The notes under the pieces were generated by a model. That model was not told the origin of the DNA. It ran no database searches and saw nothing but the letters and a program-made list of their open reading frames with translations. The position numbers and the translations under genes were made by a program. This document shows positions 23,231 through 36,234 of a stretch of 64,000 nt of DNA, one piece after another (positions within the stretch are counted from its first letter, which is position 1; each line of letters opens with the position of its first letter). Origin of the DNA: Acorus gramineus (Eukaryota; Streptophyta; Magnoliopsida; Acorales; Acoraceae); the NCBI GenBank assembly GCA_030737835.1, contig JAUJYN010000041.1, forward strand, positions 779,135 to 843,134. Direction: 5' to 3'.

Positions 23231-23939
23231 ATGTCAACTGTTTTGGATCTCAGTTGCTGCATCTGAAGGTCCTCCACATCTTCTTCTTCTTCTCTTCTTT
23301 TTCTTCTTCTTCTTCTTCTACTATTGCAGATTCTCACTCATCTCCCATTGTTTCAGATGAATTTCACTTTTGGGTTCTTCTTGATCAGGTTAATTTAAAT
23401 ATTGGGTTTTGATATTTGTTTGGTTTACCTTTAATTTAAAATTATTTATTGTACTTGTTAATTCTGTAATTGCTTATAAAAATTCTGTAATTGGTCATTT
23501 ACATGTCTGTAGATTGATAATACATTTCTATAATTCATTATTACATTTCTATAATGTTGTATGTCCTTAGTTTAAATATATAAATGATATTACATCTCTG
23601 TTCAGTAGATAATAGTTTTTGTAGTTTCTGTTATAGTTGTTATGCAAATGATGGATTATATTACATTTTTGTTCTATAAATGGTAGTTTATATTATTATT
23701 GGGCATTACATTGATAGTTATTTTGTTGTAGTCGTTATATTGGTATACATTCTGTAATTGTTTATAAAGTTTTTGTAATTAGGAATTTACATATATGTAA
23801 ATTGTAATACATTGCTGTTATTGGTCATTATATTTCTGTAAAGTTGTATGTCCTTTGTTTAATTTCATTAGTAGTTTTTACAATTATTTATGTGATGTAG
23901 TTTCTTTAATATTGTTTAGGTGGTTGACTGATCGTTGCA

Positions 23940-24060
23940 TCTTTATATAGATTGAATAGCGCGTTCTTCCTTATGGAGTACGTTGGATGCCTAGTTTGAA
24001 AGCCTTTAGTGAGTTCGATTTCATCCAAGAGGACATGAAGAGGATCAAAGGGGAGACTTT
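23940..24060 (+). pseudogene. unidentified ORF piece left of the gypsy insertion
   Basis: An AG acceptor-like site (TATATAG near 23950) precedes a plus-strand stretch reading LPYGVRWMPSLKAFSEFDF then IQEDMKRIKGETF, running straight into the LTR at 24061. The residue mix looks protein-like (charged/hydrophobic alternation) but no family is recognised. The stretch at 34294-34428 on the far side is in the same orientation and may belong to the same original gene of the MULE. Confidence 0.35.
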
Positions 24061-26782
24061 TGTCACACCCCAGGGCGGCCGTCCCTGAAACGCGGCAAGT
24101 ATATATAATATCAGCAGTCTATACAGGAGATCAATAATATACTCTAAACGATAACAAAATGACAACACAGACAGAAAGGTGGCTGACATGATATATACAA
24201 ATAGCGGAAGCTAAAAGACTGAGTCTGTAATTCAAAGACATATTACAGACTCGATACATAATCAACTGTCCTGTGAGAGCCAATATATACAATGACATCC
24301 AATATAATACAAACGAGTGCCCAAACACGGAATATAATACATACAATCAAAAGGGATGCTGATGGCCTCTCACACTCGCAGAACGTGGCGCTGCTCCGCT
24401 ACTGCTGAAGTACCTCGGGGAGCTCCTCCTTCAGATCCGACTCAGTGATAACTGTAGAAAAATATGAGAGGGGTGACCCACACGCTCAGTGAATAGCACA
24501 ACCCATGCATCACAATTCATATTAACCATATAATTTTTATAGCCCTTAACACGGGACACTAAACAATCCAGTGGGTCATTACAACGCCGACCCACCACAC
24601 CCTCACCCTCACCCCCACCCTCCAAAAAGGGGTGACATGAATCTTTTGGGACTGACTAGACTGCTCGTGAGCCCCTGGTCATCACGAGCAGTCTTTCCCC
24701 GCTCCGTAGCTCGTCTGGTCTACTCCCACGATCAGCATAGTCCGACGCATTGGAGGTACCTACAGGTGAGAGCCCTCTGTCAGGACAGCCTGTCTAACGC
24801 CGGGGCTGCCACTACACGGAACCCAACCAGAAAGGGGAAGGTAGCCTACTCACACGGATACGATCCTCTTGGATCCATTGACAACACATACTATCAATTC
24901 TAATGTCATGAATTCTTCAGAATTCTTCCAGTGCGCATAACCACGATGCGAGGAAACATATATTATAACCACCGGTTATAATATTCTCTAAGGCATGATA
25001 ATAACCATAAGCTCACATTAGATTTAAATAAATTAAACTAATGGGACACACGCATAGGTCGAGGCTTTCCTAGCATAAAAACATGGTATCAGGATGCATG
25101 GCTTTTATATATATATCATAAGGGTGCATGTCCCTAACATACAAGGTCTAGGGTGGCATGCATACTACATAATAATCATGCCTGCATAGATTACATATAG
25201 TACTAGTTAATATTAAACTATGGTGTCCCAGGGGAGGACGATACACGCCTAAGTGCATATAACGCCTCCCTACTGGGTTGGATTGTCCCACTCACCGAAA
25301 CCCGGGTCGTCGCGTGACCGTCCGTCAAGATCTGCAAGACAGGGTATTCAACACGGTGAGTAAAATACACAAATACATAGAAAATACGCTAGAAATACCC
25401 AACACTCGGACAAGCGTACATACGGCCCGTACGCACGCGAGTCCGAGCACCCCGACACACTCCCGCACCCCCGGGCAGCCATATGCACGGCCACGCGCAC
25501 GCGCACGCACGCACACCGGCGCCCCGGGCGCACTGTCGCGCCCTAGCCCGCGCGCCCATGCACGCTGCCACGCCCCTGCCCACGCGCCAAGACACGTCGC
25601 ACGCTCAGGCGCACGCACGCGCGCGCCCGCGCGCATCGCGCGTCCAGCCCTGGGTGCACCCCCGCGCACTGCGACCCAACGCAGCGCCTCGCGCGCACAC
25701 CCGCACACACTGCGCCCCAGCGCGGTACCCCGCGCGCACTGCTCTCCCCCCCCCCGCGCAGCTCCCGCACGCACGCCCGCGCCCCACGCCAGCTCGCCCG
25801 ACAGTGCGCCTGCCCTGCCTGCCCTGCCTGCGCGCACAGGCCCGCGCACACGCACAGGGATGATCCCGCACGGGCGCCCGAGCCGCCCCAAACCTCCAAC
25901 AGCCCCCCTCCAACTCCCCAACCACCATGCATGCCATGAATACCCAAAAGCACATCCTAAACAAGCATCTACACAAGAAAAGGAAGGAAAGAAAGCTCAC
26001 CCAAGGAGTGGAGGGGAAGGGGAGGAAATCGGGTGCTCTTCACGCACCGATTCGCCACCTCTAAGACCACCACCACCAAGCCTTCTTCTCAGCCAAAGAA
26101 GGGCTGAAAACAGGGGAGAAAAGAAGCTAAGAGAGGAGAAAAACCAAGGGGAATGGAGATCCAAGACCATAGAAAGATAGATCGGGTCCTCACCTATCTT
26201 TCCTCCTTCAATGGCTTTTTCTTTTGAACTCTCTAACTAGGTCCAATGGGGGATTTAAAGAGAGGGAGGTGAGAGCTTTTGAAAGCTTGAAATGGGGGAG
26301 AAGATGAATAGGGGAGGGGATTAAAGGGGGACGCCCAACTTAAAGGCACACACACTCACCACACACACACACACTCACTTACCTTAGCATTAATTAGGTT
26401 TAGGTAGGTTTAGTTAGGTTTAGGTGAACTTTGACCCTAGTTAACCCAACCACACTAAAAACCAAAACCAATTGACCAAGTCAAGGGTCAACATTGACCA
26501 AGTCAAGTCTCCCAATGACTTTTCCCCCGGTCAAAACCCGGATACGATTCAGAACTGTGAAATTCTGAAACGTTACCGGAATTCGATGAAATTTTCGTGA
26601 GTGGCTTAAAATGGCACCAGGACACATAATATGCAGTTAGATTTTCAATCGGAGCTCTCAAACTCAGGGTGATAGCCAAAAGTCTAAAATTTTAGCGGTT
26701 CCGATCGAAAAATGAAAAAGTTGAAAAACTGTCAGAATGCTCCAATGGTTACCAGAAGGCTAAAAGTGACACATATATAACA
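24061..26782 (-). repeat. 3' LTR of the gypsy element
   Basis: 2722 bp, bounded by TG...CA when read on either strand (plus-strand start TGTCACACCCCAGGGCGG, end ACACATATATAACA). Contains a highly GC-rich alternating CG/CA block around 25430-25870 and a CA-rich microsatellite near 26345-26375. Confidence 0.93.
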
Positions 26783-26830
26783 TTCTTCCCCCCTTAGAAA
26801 ATTTTGTCCTCAAAATAAATACAAAGACAT

Positions 26831-27133
26831 CTAGGAAGGGAAAAGATGCGGATACGCGTCACGCATGGCGTCCTCTAGCTCCCAAGTGGCCTCGGCACCG
26901 GAACGGTGCTGCCATTGCACCTTGACCAACTGGACGGTCTTGGTGCGGAGCCTCTTCTCGCGGCGGTCCATGATCTCGATCAGCTGCTCCACGAATGACA
27001 AGTCCGGCTCGAAGACGAGCGGCTCGAACGGGATGACGTGAGCAGGATCGTGGACATAACGCCTCAGCTGTGAGACATGGAAGACGTCATGGGCCTGAGC
27101 CAACTGTGGGGGCAGAGCTATGCGATAGGCCAC
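26831..27133 (-). pseudogene. gypsy integrase C-terminus with chromodomain-like tail (fossil)
   Basis: The pattern HDVFHVSQLRRYVHDPAHVI is the usual junction after the plant chromovirus integrase. LVKVQWQHRSGAEATWELED that follows is a chromodomain-like motif. Part of the broken Tekay-type element. Confidence 0.85.
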
Positions 27134-27299
27134 CTCTCCAACCCGCTCGAGGATGAGGAACGGCCCAATGAAACGCGGACTCAGCTAACCCCGCACGCCA
27201 AAACGGAAGATGCCCTTCATCGGGGACACAAGACATGGTCACCAACCTCGAAGACAAGCTCACGGCGACGACGGATCGGCGTAGCTCTTCTGACGACTC

Positions 27300-30200
27300 T
27301 GAGCGACTCAGATACGCTCGCGAATCGTCTTCACCATCTCTGAGGTCTGGTGGATGATCTCTGGTCCCTCCAACTGGCGCTCTCCGACCTCGTCCCAACA
27401 CAAGGGGGACCTGCAGCTGCGGCCATAGAGCGCCTCGTAAGGAGCCATCTGGATACTCGAGTGGTAGCTGTTGTTGTAGGCAAACTCCACCAACGGAAGA
27501 TGTCTCTCCCAACTACCTCCAAAATCGAGAACGCAGGCTCACAGCCTGTCCGCCAGGGTCTGAATCGTCCTCTCCGACTGGCCGTCCGTCTGTGAATGAA
27601 ACGCTCTACTGAAGTGGAGGTTCGTACCGAGGGCGTGCTGGAGACTACGCCAGAACCTCGAGGTAAATCGCGCGTCTCGATCAGAAATGATGCTGACTGG
27701 AGTGCCATGGAGACGAACAACTGCGCCAGGGTGTCCAGAGAATCGGTGAGTCAGATGGGGAGGAAATGAGCGAACTTGGTCAGTCGGTCGACGATTACCC
27801 AGATGGCATCGCGGCCCGAACGTGACCTTGGCAAACCCGAGACGAAGTCCATGGTGATCTGCTCCCACTTCCACTGAGGAATCTCAATGGACTGCAGCTT
27901 CCCTGCAGGGCGCTGATGCTCCGACTTCACCTGCTGGCATACTAAGCAACGGGCCACGAAACGAGCAATATCCGTCTTCATCCCGCGCCACCAGTAGCCA
28001 CGACGAAGGCTCCCGTACATCTTCATGCCACCATGATGCATTGTGTACCTCGAACGATGGGCCTCGTCCAAGATCTTCTGCTTCAGCTCTGGGTTGTCAG
28101 AAATACAGACTCGGCCTCTGAACCGCAGGATCCCGTCCTCGTGAATCTGGTAGTTCGGACGCTCACCCCGGGCGACGCCTTCAGAGAGGACTATAAAATG
28201 CGGATCCTGACCCTGAGCAGTGCGGATCTCGTCGAGAAGAACTGGCTGCACCACTAGCCTGGCCAAAAAGCCACCCGCAGGAGTCTCTCGAACATTGATC
28301 CAGCAAGCGGCCTCCTCCAGAAGCCTCCAACGACGTACAGCCATGTGGGCGGCCATGCCCAAGGGCTGCCTACTGAGAGCATCCGCCACGACATTCGCCT
28401 TACCCGGATGGTAAGCGATGTCACAATCATAGTCCTTCAGGAACTCGACCCAACGTCTCTGACGCATGTTGAGCTCCGGCTGGGACTGCAAATATGTCAA
28501 GCTCTTGTGATCAGTAAAGAGCTCGAACTCCTCGCCATAGAGGTAGTGTCTCCACATCTTCAGCGCAAAGATGATCGCTGCCAACTCTAAGTCGTCGGTG
28601 GGGTAATTCTGCTCATGGGGCTTCAACTGAGGCGACGCGTAAGCCACAACCTTACCGTGCTGCATCAGGACGCAACCCACACCCAATCGCGATGCATCGG
28701 AGTAAACTGCGAACCCACCACTCCCAGACGGAAGGGTAAGAACTGGCGCTGAGGTGAGCCTTCGCTTCAACTCCAGGAAGCTCTCCTCGCAAGCTGGGGA
28801 CCACTCGAACCGGACATCCTTCCGAGTGAGGCGGGTAAGAGGAACAGCTATCTTCGAGAAACCCTCGACAAACCTCCTATAATAACCCGCCAAGCCTAGG
28901 AAGCTCCGAATCTCTGTGGGGTTCGACGGTCGACGCCAATTCGACACGGCGAGCGTCTTGTCCGGGTCCACAGATATGCCCTCGCTGGAAATCACGTGGC
29001 CCAGAAAGGCCATACGCTCCAACCAAAACTCGCACTTGCTGAATTTGGTGAACAACTGATGTCGGGCCAAAGTTTCCAAGACCGTGCGGAGATGGTAGCG
29101 TGCTCCTCAAGACTCCTCGAGTACACCAGAATATCGTCGATGAAGACTACTACGAAGGAATCGAGGAAGGGCTGAAACACCCGGTTCATCAGATCCATGA
29201 AGGCTGTCGGCGCATTCGTCAACCCGAACGGCAGTACTCTGAACTCATAGTGCCCATACCGGGTACGAAAGGCCGTCTTCAAAATATCTGACTCCCGGAT
29301 CTCAGCTGATAGTAGCCCGAATGAAGATCAATCTTAGAGAAGACACGCGCTCCCTGGAGCTGGTCAAACAGATCGTCGATCCGTGGTAAGGGGTACTTGT
29401 TCTTCATGGTCCGCTTGTTCAGCTGCCTGTAATCAATACAAAGCCACAGCGAACCGTCCTTCTTCCGGACGAACAGAACAGGGGCTCCCCACGGAGAAAC
29501 ACTCGGACGTGCGAAGCCCTTCTCTAGCAACTCCTCCAACTGCTCCTTGAGCACCTTCAGCTCTGCTGAGGCCATCTGGTACGGAGCTCTCGAAATCGGC
29601 TCGGTCCCCGGAATCAGATTTATCTCAAACTCGATCGCGCGATCCGGCGGGAATCCCAGAAGATCATCGGGGAAAACCTCAGGATACTCTGCCACGACCA
29701 GAGTCTGACTGATATCTGTCCGCAGCGGTGCGTCCTCCTGAGCAATATACGCCAGAAAGACCTCGCATCCTCCCTGAAGGAGTCTCCACGCCTGGATGGA
29801 CGACACGAACCCCAAAGGGGCTACGTCACGATCGCCCACGAACTGGAAGGACCTCCGACCCGGAAGGTGGAAAGACACCGACTTAGCAAAACAGTCTATG
29901 TTGGCGTGACTAGCTGAGAGCCAACCCATTCCCAGGATGGCATCGAAGTCCGTCATCGCGAGCTCTACCAACTCCACTGGAAACTCATGCTCCGCAACCA
30001 CCACGGTACACCCTCGGTACACAGAACAGAGGAGAATACGGTCTCCCACATGCAATGATATCTCCAGCATAACTTCAAGAGGGGCGGACGCCACGCCCGT
30101 CCGTCTCGCAAAAGTGGGAGACACGAACGAGTGTGTGGCTCTGGAATCAAACAACACATATGCAGGGAGCTGGGAGATCAGAACAATACCTTGGACGACG

Positions 30201-30394
30201 CTACCCGAAGCTTGAGCCTCCTCGGCCGAAAATGCTGCAACTTGGCCGTGAACAAACTGCAGCTGAGGAGTAGGGGCATGCCTCGCAGGCTGCGCTGGCT
30301 GCCTCCTCTGGTCAACACGGCCACCCTGTGGCTGGCTGCTGCTGTTGTAACTGCTGCTGCTGCTGCGGAGGCAGCTCGCGGGGTCAGCCAGCAT
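27300..30394 (-). pseudogene. gypsy pol region (fossil)
   Basis: Minus strand, in order. Aspartic protease region around 30200-29950 ([16 protein letters not shown]). Reverse transcriptase around 29500-29000 ([29 protein letters not shown]). RNase H around 28750-28430 ([25 protein letters not shown]). Integrase zinc finger and core from about 28060 ([51 protein letters not shown]). The domain order is typical of Ty3/gypsy. The region is broken. Confidence 0.92.
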
Positions 30395-30419
30395 CAGGGC
30401 AATTATACAAGATATGCCC

Positions 30420-31552
30420 GATGCGCTAACAGTGGTAACAGCGCTACCTCTCCGGCTGCCTGGTCTGGACAGGTACTACTGCAATGGGTGCTGGACCTCG
30501 CACTGGCACCACATCCACTGAATGAGAGGCAGCCACTGATTGATCAAAACGGGGCCGCTTCTTCTTGCGTTGTCCCTGGTCCTAGCTCCTGGGAGGTCTT
30601 TGGTCTGCAGAAGGGGTTGGAACCCCCATGGAGACCCCGAGGTCTTGCTCGACTGTCTTTGCCCGAGACACCAAGTCCGAGTACCTCGTGAATGCTTGGG
30701 AGGTGACATGCACCTGAATGGCGCTACTGAGACCCAGCTCGAAACGACGGCACCGTGTCTCCTCATCCATCACCAAGGCTAGGGCGAACCTGGAAAGCCT
30801 CGTGAAGCGCGTGGAGTAGTCAGCGACAGACATGGAGCCCTGCATCAGCTGCTCGAACTCCCGCATCACGATCAGGCGCGTCGAAAACGGGAAGTACTCC
30901 TCCAGAAAAAACTCCGGAATCCCGCCCATAGAAGCCGCTCCACTCCCTCGAGGATGTCCACCGATCGGGTAGCCCACCAGTCGGCGATGCTACCCTTCAA
31001 CATGAAGGTGGCCAGGGAGACATGCTGGCGGTCGGTGCAGTGCATGGTCGAGAAGATTGTGTCCACCTTCATCAACCAATGCTCAGGGGCAAGGGGATCC
31101 GCCGTCTGGCCATGGAACTCGGGAGGGTGGAGCTTCGGAAAGGCATTGAGGCCACTCTGATGCACTCGCGCTGCAGCCTCCAGCTCCACGTCCCTCTCCA
31201 GGGGATCCTGAACTCTCACCGCCGGAATCACCACGGGGACAGGGGGTACGTCGGGCACCACCAGTGGATCTGCCACCAAGGGGACCTGCGGAACTGCCTC
31301 TCGGGCCGCCCGTAGCTCCTGAATCTCTCGTGCCTGCTCAGCCAACACCCTAGTCTGGGCCTCCAGTGCCCTGGTCTGAGTCTCCACCAGATCTGCTATC
31401 CGAGCGAAAGCACGCTCCCATGCAGGAGGCTCCTGCGCCGGTCCTGGCCTCACAGCCGAGGACTCTCCAGTAGCATCCTCGCCTCCGATAGGTCTGGGAA
31501 CCTCCAAAGGCCGAGAGGGACCACGTCCACGCATTCCTCTGTCAGGAGGCAT
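30420..31552 (-). pseudogene. gypsy gag region (fossil)
   Basis: Begins MPPDRGMRGRGPSRPLE, has an Arg/Glu-rich coiled-coil-like stretch (LVETQTRALEAQTRVLAEQA) and the retrotransposon gag core (FHGQTADPLAPEHWLMKVD; ADWW). A CCHC-like knuckle region lies near 30430. Broken. Confidence 0.88.
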
Positions 31553-31653
31553 ATCAGCAACCTAGGAAAACCAGACACTAGGATCAGAATACTCATATAA
31601 AAATCCTAGGACTCATCTCTACGAAAAGAAGCAATTGGCTCTTACAGGACCAG

Positions 31654-31665
31654 GCTCTGATACCA
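31654..31665 (-). other. primer binding site of the gypsy element
   Basis: TGGTATCAGAGC on the minus strand, the standard initiator tRNA-Met primer complement, separated from the LTR edge by a few A residues. Confidence 0.92.
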
Positions 31666-31670
31666 ATTTT

Positions 31671-34292
31671 TGTCACGCCCCAGGGCGGCCGTCCCCGAGA
31701 CGCGGCAAGTATATATAATATCAGCAGTCTATACAGGAGATCAATAATATACTCTAAACGATAACAAAATGAAAACACAGACAGAAAGGTGGCTGACATG
31801 ATATATAAAAATAGCGGAACCTAAAAGACTGAGTCTGTAATTCAAAGACATATTACAGACTCGATACATAATCAACTTTCCTGTGAGAGTCAATATATAC
31901 AATGACATCCAATATAATACAAACGAGTGCCCAAGCACGGAATATAATACATACAATCAAAAGGGATGCTGATGGCCTCTCACACTCGCAGAACGTGGCG
32001 CTGCTCCGCTACTGCTGAAGTACCTCGGGGAGCTCCTCCTTCAGATCCAACTCAGTGATAACTGTAGAAAAATATGAGAGGGGTGACCCACACGCTCAGT
32101 GAATAGCACAACCCATGCATCACAATTCATATTAACCATATAATTTTTATAGCCCTTAACACGGGACACTAAACAATCCAGTGGGTCGTTACAACGCCGA
32201 CCCACCACACCCTCACCCTCACCCCCACCCTCCAAAAAGGGGTGACATGGGTCTTTTGGGACTGACTAGACTGCTCTTAGCCCCTGGTCATCACGAGTAG
32301 TCTTTCTCCGCTCCGTAGCTCGCCTGGTCTACTCCCATGATCAACACAGTCCGACGCATCGGAGGTACCTACAAATGGGAGCCCTCTGTCAGGACAGCCT
32401 GTCTAACGCCGGGGTTGCCACTACACGGAACCCAACCAGAAAGGGGAAGGTAGCCTACTCACACGGATACGATCCTCTTGGATCCATTGACAACACATAC
32501 TATCAATTCTAATGTCATGAATTCTTCAGAATTCTTCCAGTGCGCATAACCACGATGCGAGGAAACATATATTATAACCACCGGTTATAATATTCTCTAA
32601 GGCATGATAATAACCATAAGCTCAAATTAGATTTAAATAAATTAAACTAATGGGACACACGCATAGGTCGAGGCTTTCCTAGCATAAAAACATGGTATCA
32701 GGATGCATGGCTTTGATATATATATATCATAAGGGTGCATGTCCCTAACATACAAGGTCTAGGGTGGCATGCATACTACATAATAATCATGCCTGCATAG
32801 ATTACATATAGTACTAGTTAATATTAAACTATGGTGCCCCAGGGGAGGACGATACACGCCTAAGTGCATATAACGCCTCCCTACTGGGTTGGATTGTCCC
32901 ACTCACCGAAACCCGGGTCGTCGCGTGACCGTCCATCAAGATCTGCAAGGCAGGGTATTCAACACGGTGAGTAAAATGCACAAATACATAGAAAATACGC
33001 TAGAAATACCCAACACTCGGACAAGCGTACATACGGCCCGTACGCACGCGAGTCCGAGCACCCCGACACACTCCCGCACCCCCGGGCAGCCATACGCACG
33101 GCCACCCGCACGCCGCACGCTCGGGCGCACGCACGCGCGCGCCCGCGCGCACCGCGCGTCCAGCCCTGGTTGCACTTACGCGCACTACGACCCAGCGCAG
33201 CGCCTCGCGCGCACACCCGTCCACACTGCGCCCCTGCGCAGTACCCCGCGCGCACTGCGCCCCCCCCTGCGCAGCACCCGCATGCACGCCCGCGCCCCAC
33301 GCCAGCTCGCCCGACAGCGCGCCTGCCCTGCCTGCGCGCACAGGCCCGCGCGCACGGGCAGGGATGATCCCGCACGCGCGCCCGAGCCGCCCCAAACCTC
33401 CAACAGCCCCCAACAGCCCCCCTCCAACTCCCCAACCACCATGCATGCCATGAATACCCAAAAACACATCCTAAACAAGCATCTACACAAGAAAAGGAAG
33501 GAATGAAAGCTCACCCAAGGAGAGGAAGGTAAGGGGAGGAAATCGGGTGCTCTTCACGCACCGATTCGCCACCTTCCACCACCACCAAGCCTTCTTCTCA
33601 GCCAAAGAAGGGCTGAAAACAGGGGAGAAAAGAAGCTAAGAGAGGAGAAAAACCAAGGGGAATGGAGATCCAAGACCATAGAAAGATAGATCGGGTCCTC
33701 ACCTATCTTTTCTCCTTCAATGGCATCTTCTTTTGAACTCTCTAACTAGGTCCAATGGGGGATTTAAAGAGAGGGAGGTGAGAGCTTTTGAAAGCTTGAA
33801 ATGGGGGAGAAGATAAATAGGCGAGGGGATTAGAGGGGGACGCCCAACTTACAGGCACACACACTCACCACACACACACACACTCACTTACGCTTAGCAT
33901 TAATTAGGTTTAGGTAGGTTTAGTTAGGTTTAGGTGAACTTTGACCCTAGTCAACCCAACCACACTAAAAACCAAAACCAATTGACCAAGTCAAGGGTCA
34001 ACATTGACCAAGTCAAGTCTCCCAATGACTTTTCGCCCGGTCAAAACCCGGATACGATTCGGAACTGCGAAATTCTGAATTTTTACCGGAATTTGATGAA
34101 ATTTTCGTGAGTGGCTTAAAATGGCACCAGGACACATAATATGCAGTTAGATTTTCAATCGGAGCTCTCAAACTCAGGGTGATAGCTAAAAGTCCAAAAT
34201 TTTAGCGGTTCCGATCGAAAAACGAAAAAGTTGAAAAACTGTCAGAATGCTCCAATGGTTATCAGAAGGCTAAAAGTGACACATATATAACA
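31671..34292 (-). repeat. 5' LTR of the gypsy element
   Basis: 2622 bp. Nearly identical to 24061-26782, differing mainly in length of the GC-rich block (33050-33390 here). Confidence 0.93.
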
Positions 34293-34293
34293 A

Positions 34294-34428
34294 GAACAAC
34301 TTATTTCATTAGGATATGAAGACAGCGTTATAATTCAAACGATTGATGTATCTATTTTAATGACACTTTTAGAAAATATTTATAACTATATCATATCAAT
34401 TCATTTTGTGGACGTTGAATACACTTAA
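34294..34428 (+). pseudogene. unidentified ORF piece right of the gypsy insertion
   Basis: Plus-strand frame starts at the LTR edge and reads EQLISLGYEDSVIIQTIDVS then ILMTLLENIYNYI, ending in a stop after 44 codons. It may continue the piece at 23940-24060. Similar exon-like fragments lie downstream in the MULE: QTSYVPHCKDSILSLLDML near 34594-34680 and a related stretch with YNLLDML near 35455-35550. Family unknown. Confidence 0.35.
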
Positions 34429-36234
34429 ATATGATAATGATAAGACTTACAGTTCATGAATTTATTATAATGACACTGAGAATATATTTGTAACCATTTA
34501 TGTTTAAACATATTTGTGTATGTTAAATGCTCTCTGTAGGTAACTATGAAATACCTGTAACTATTTGTATAATTTCTGTAATTGACCATCGTCAGACATC
34601 TTATGTCCCTCATTGTAAAGACTCAATTCTATCATTGCTGGATATGCTAGACATCCACTGTGAGGGGCATCTCGTAGAAGTATCAAGGATTATATAGCTA
34701 TGTGTATACTTTCTATATGTATCATTGTGTGTTTCTATGAGCACACCAGACTACGAAAGCTCTCAACCTATGGTAAAGTTTCAAGGATTTTTCGATGGGA
34801 GAGGATGGAAGACAAAAGCCCCCTCATCTGCTGCTCTAAACAATTCCATTTCCTCATAGTAGAGCATGCAACTCATAATGTTTATGTGATCATGAACTCA
34901 TTCATGGAAGAGACATAAGAATAATTCTAAGCTATCTTTAACTATTTGGTAGCTCATTTAGCTCTTCAGTGGTGATTTTCTCCTCACTGGATGGTTATTT
35001 TAATTTCATACTCTATAGACATGCACTATAACTCAAACGTTAATTGATTAGAACCACTTAATACATGATTATTCTAGTATTATTGGAGCTCAAATTAATC
35101 ATCATTAAATAGTCCTAGTTAGTTATGTTATATATATTATAGTTATGTTGTAGTTGTTACATCGGGCATTGTTAGTTATGTTGTAGTTGTTACATTAGAT
35201 ATATAATGTTAGTTTCTTACTGGTCTTTGTAATTAGATTGTTTCTGTTTTGTAAATGGTAGTTTCAATTATGTAAATGATATTTTATATTATGTATATCG
35301 TAGTTTCTGTTCTATAAATAGTATTTCTGTAATTTATGAGTAAAATGCTGTAAATCGTAATTATATTTTTGTGATTGGACATTAGATTTTTGTATTAATA
35401 TGATTTGCATATATTTTACACAGAGAAGGTCAACCATAGATGCTACACGTTGACTATGATCAGACCCAACACATACCATCTATTCCTCCTTGAAAAACGT
35501 ATCCAATTCTATAATCTGCTGGACATGTTAAAAATTTACTGGATGTTAAGTACTATTTTTTATCGTTTCTTTTTGTACATGACTTATTGTTCTTGTATCT
35601 ATTGTAAATACACTATGGAATGTGTGTATAATCATTTTGTGTTTAACCATCATTGTGCACACTAAATGCTATCTCTAGGTAAAAATTAAGTATCTGGAAC
35701 TATGCATATCATATCTGTATGTATCATGTTGTAGTTCTGTATTTCTGTAACTCTTTATGTAAGTACATTTGATAGTTATTGTAAATCATAAATATATTGA
35801 TCTAATTAACATATAATGTTTTTGTATATGTAATTAACATATATTGATGTAACTAACATTCTCTAAGTTGGATTCTCATATCCTGTGCGCCGAAGTGATC
35901 CACATTTTTCTAAGTGATCCACATTGTGAAATATTTGACCAGATTGTCTAATGAGGCTATGAGCTTTATTAAATTAAGTTATTTGGATGTTCACCAATTC
36001 CCGAGCATTTGATTGCTCGACTGCGTTTTCATTATCACCTTCCTGTGAGTCATTCACGTGACTGAGATCCGCTTCAAGTCCATATGTACTTACAAAAAAC
36101 ATAGCATAAGTTATAAAATATAAGAGTAAACGCACAGAATTAACATATCAATTTACGTGAAACTATGATAAAATTGTATGATGATAGAAATTACATATAT
36201 TATGTATGATATCTATCTTTGTCAAAAGCCTTTA
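34429..36234. other. MULE right arm with exon-like fragments
   Basis: AT-rich sequence with degenerate repeats built on TGTAATTG/TTACATT words (about 35120-35400 and 35700-35860). A minus-strand frame near 36090-35970 reads YGLEADLSHVNDSQEGDN then ENAVEQSNARELVN before a stop; it could be a terminal exon of something captured. A plus-strand frame at 34745-34915 contains FRWERMEDKSPLICCS. None is recognised. Confidence 0.3.

Larger units (their letters stand above)
24061..34292 (-). mobile_element. Ty3/gypsy LTR retrotransposon, Tekay/Del lineage (chromovirus), broken
   Basis: A 10.2-kb element, transcribed on the minus strand, inserted in the MULE. LTRs lie at 24061-26782 and 31671-34292. 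The primer site matches initiator tRNA-Met (TGGTATCAGAGC at 31654-31665). A polypurine tract lies at 26784-26794. Order: gag, protease, reverse transcriptase, RNase H, integrase, chromodomain-like C-terminus, as in chromoviruses; the very long LTRs and the C-terminal LVKVQWQHRSGAEATWE suit Tekay/Del. The coding region carries several breaks, so it is a fossil. The LTR pair is still very similar by eye, so insertion is fairly recent. No matching 5-bp target duplication was found at its edges. Confidence 0.93.

Noticed and set aside
25278-26180. Long open frames of 100-340 codons in the GC-rich LTR blocks (also 32889-33506, 56021-57052, 58884-59644)
   Set aside because: They overlap on several frames and both strands, are made of His/Arg/Ala/Pro runs from CG/CA repeats, and fall inside LTRs. 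Composition, not genes.
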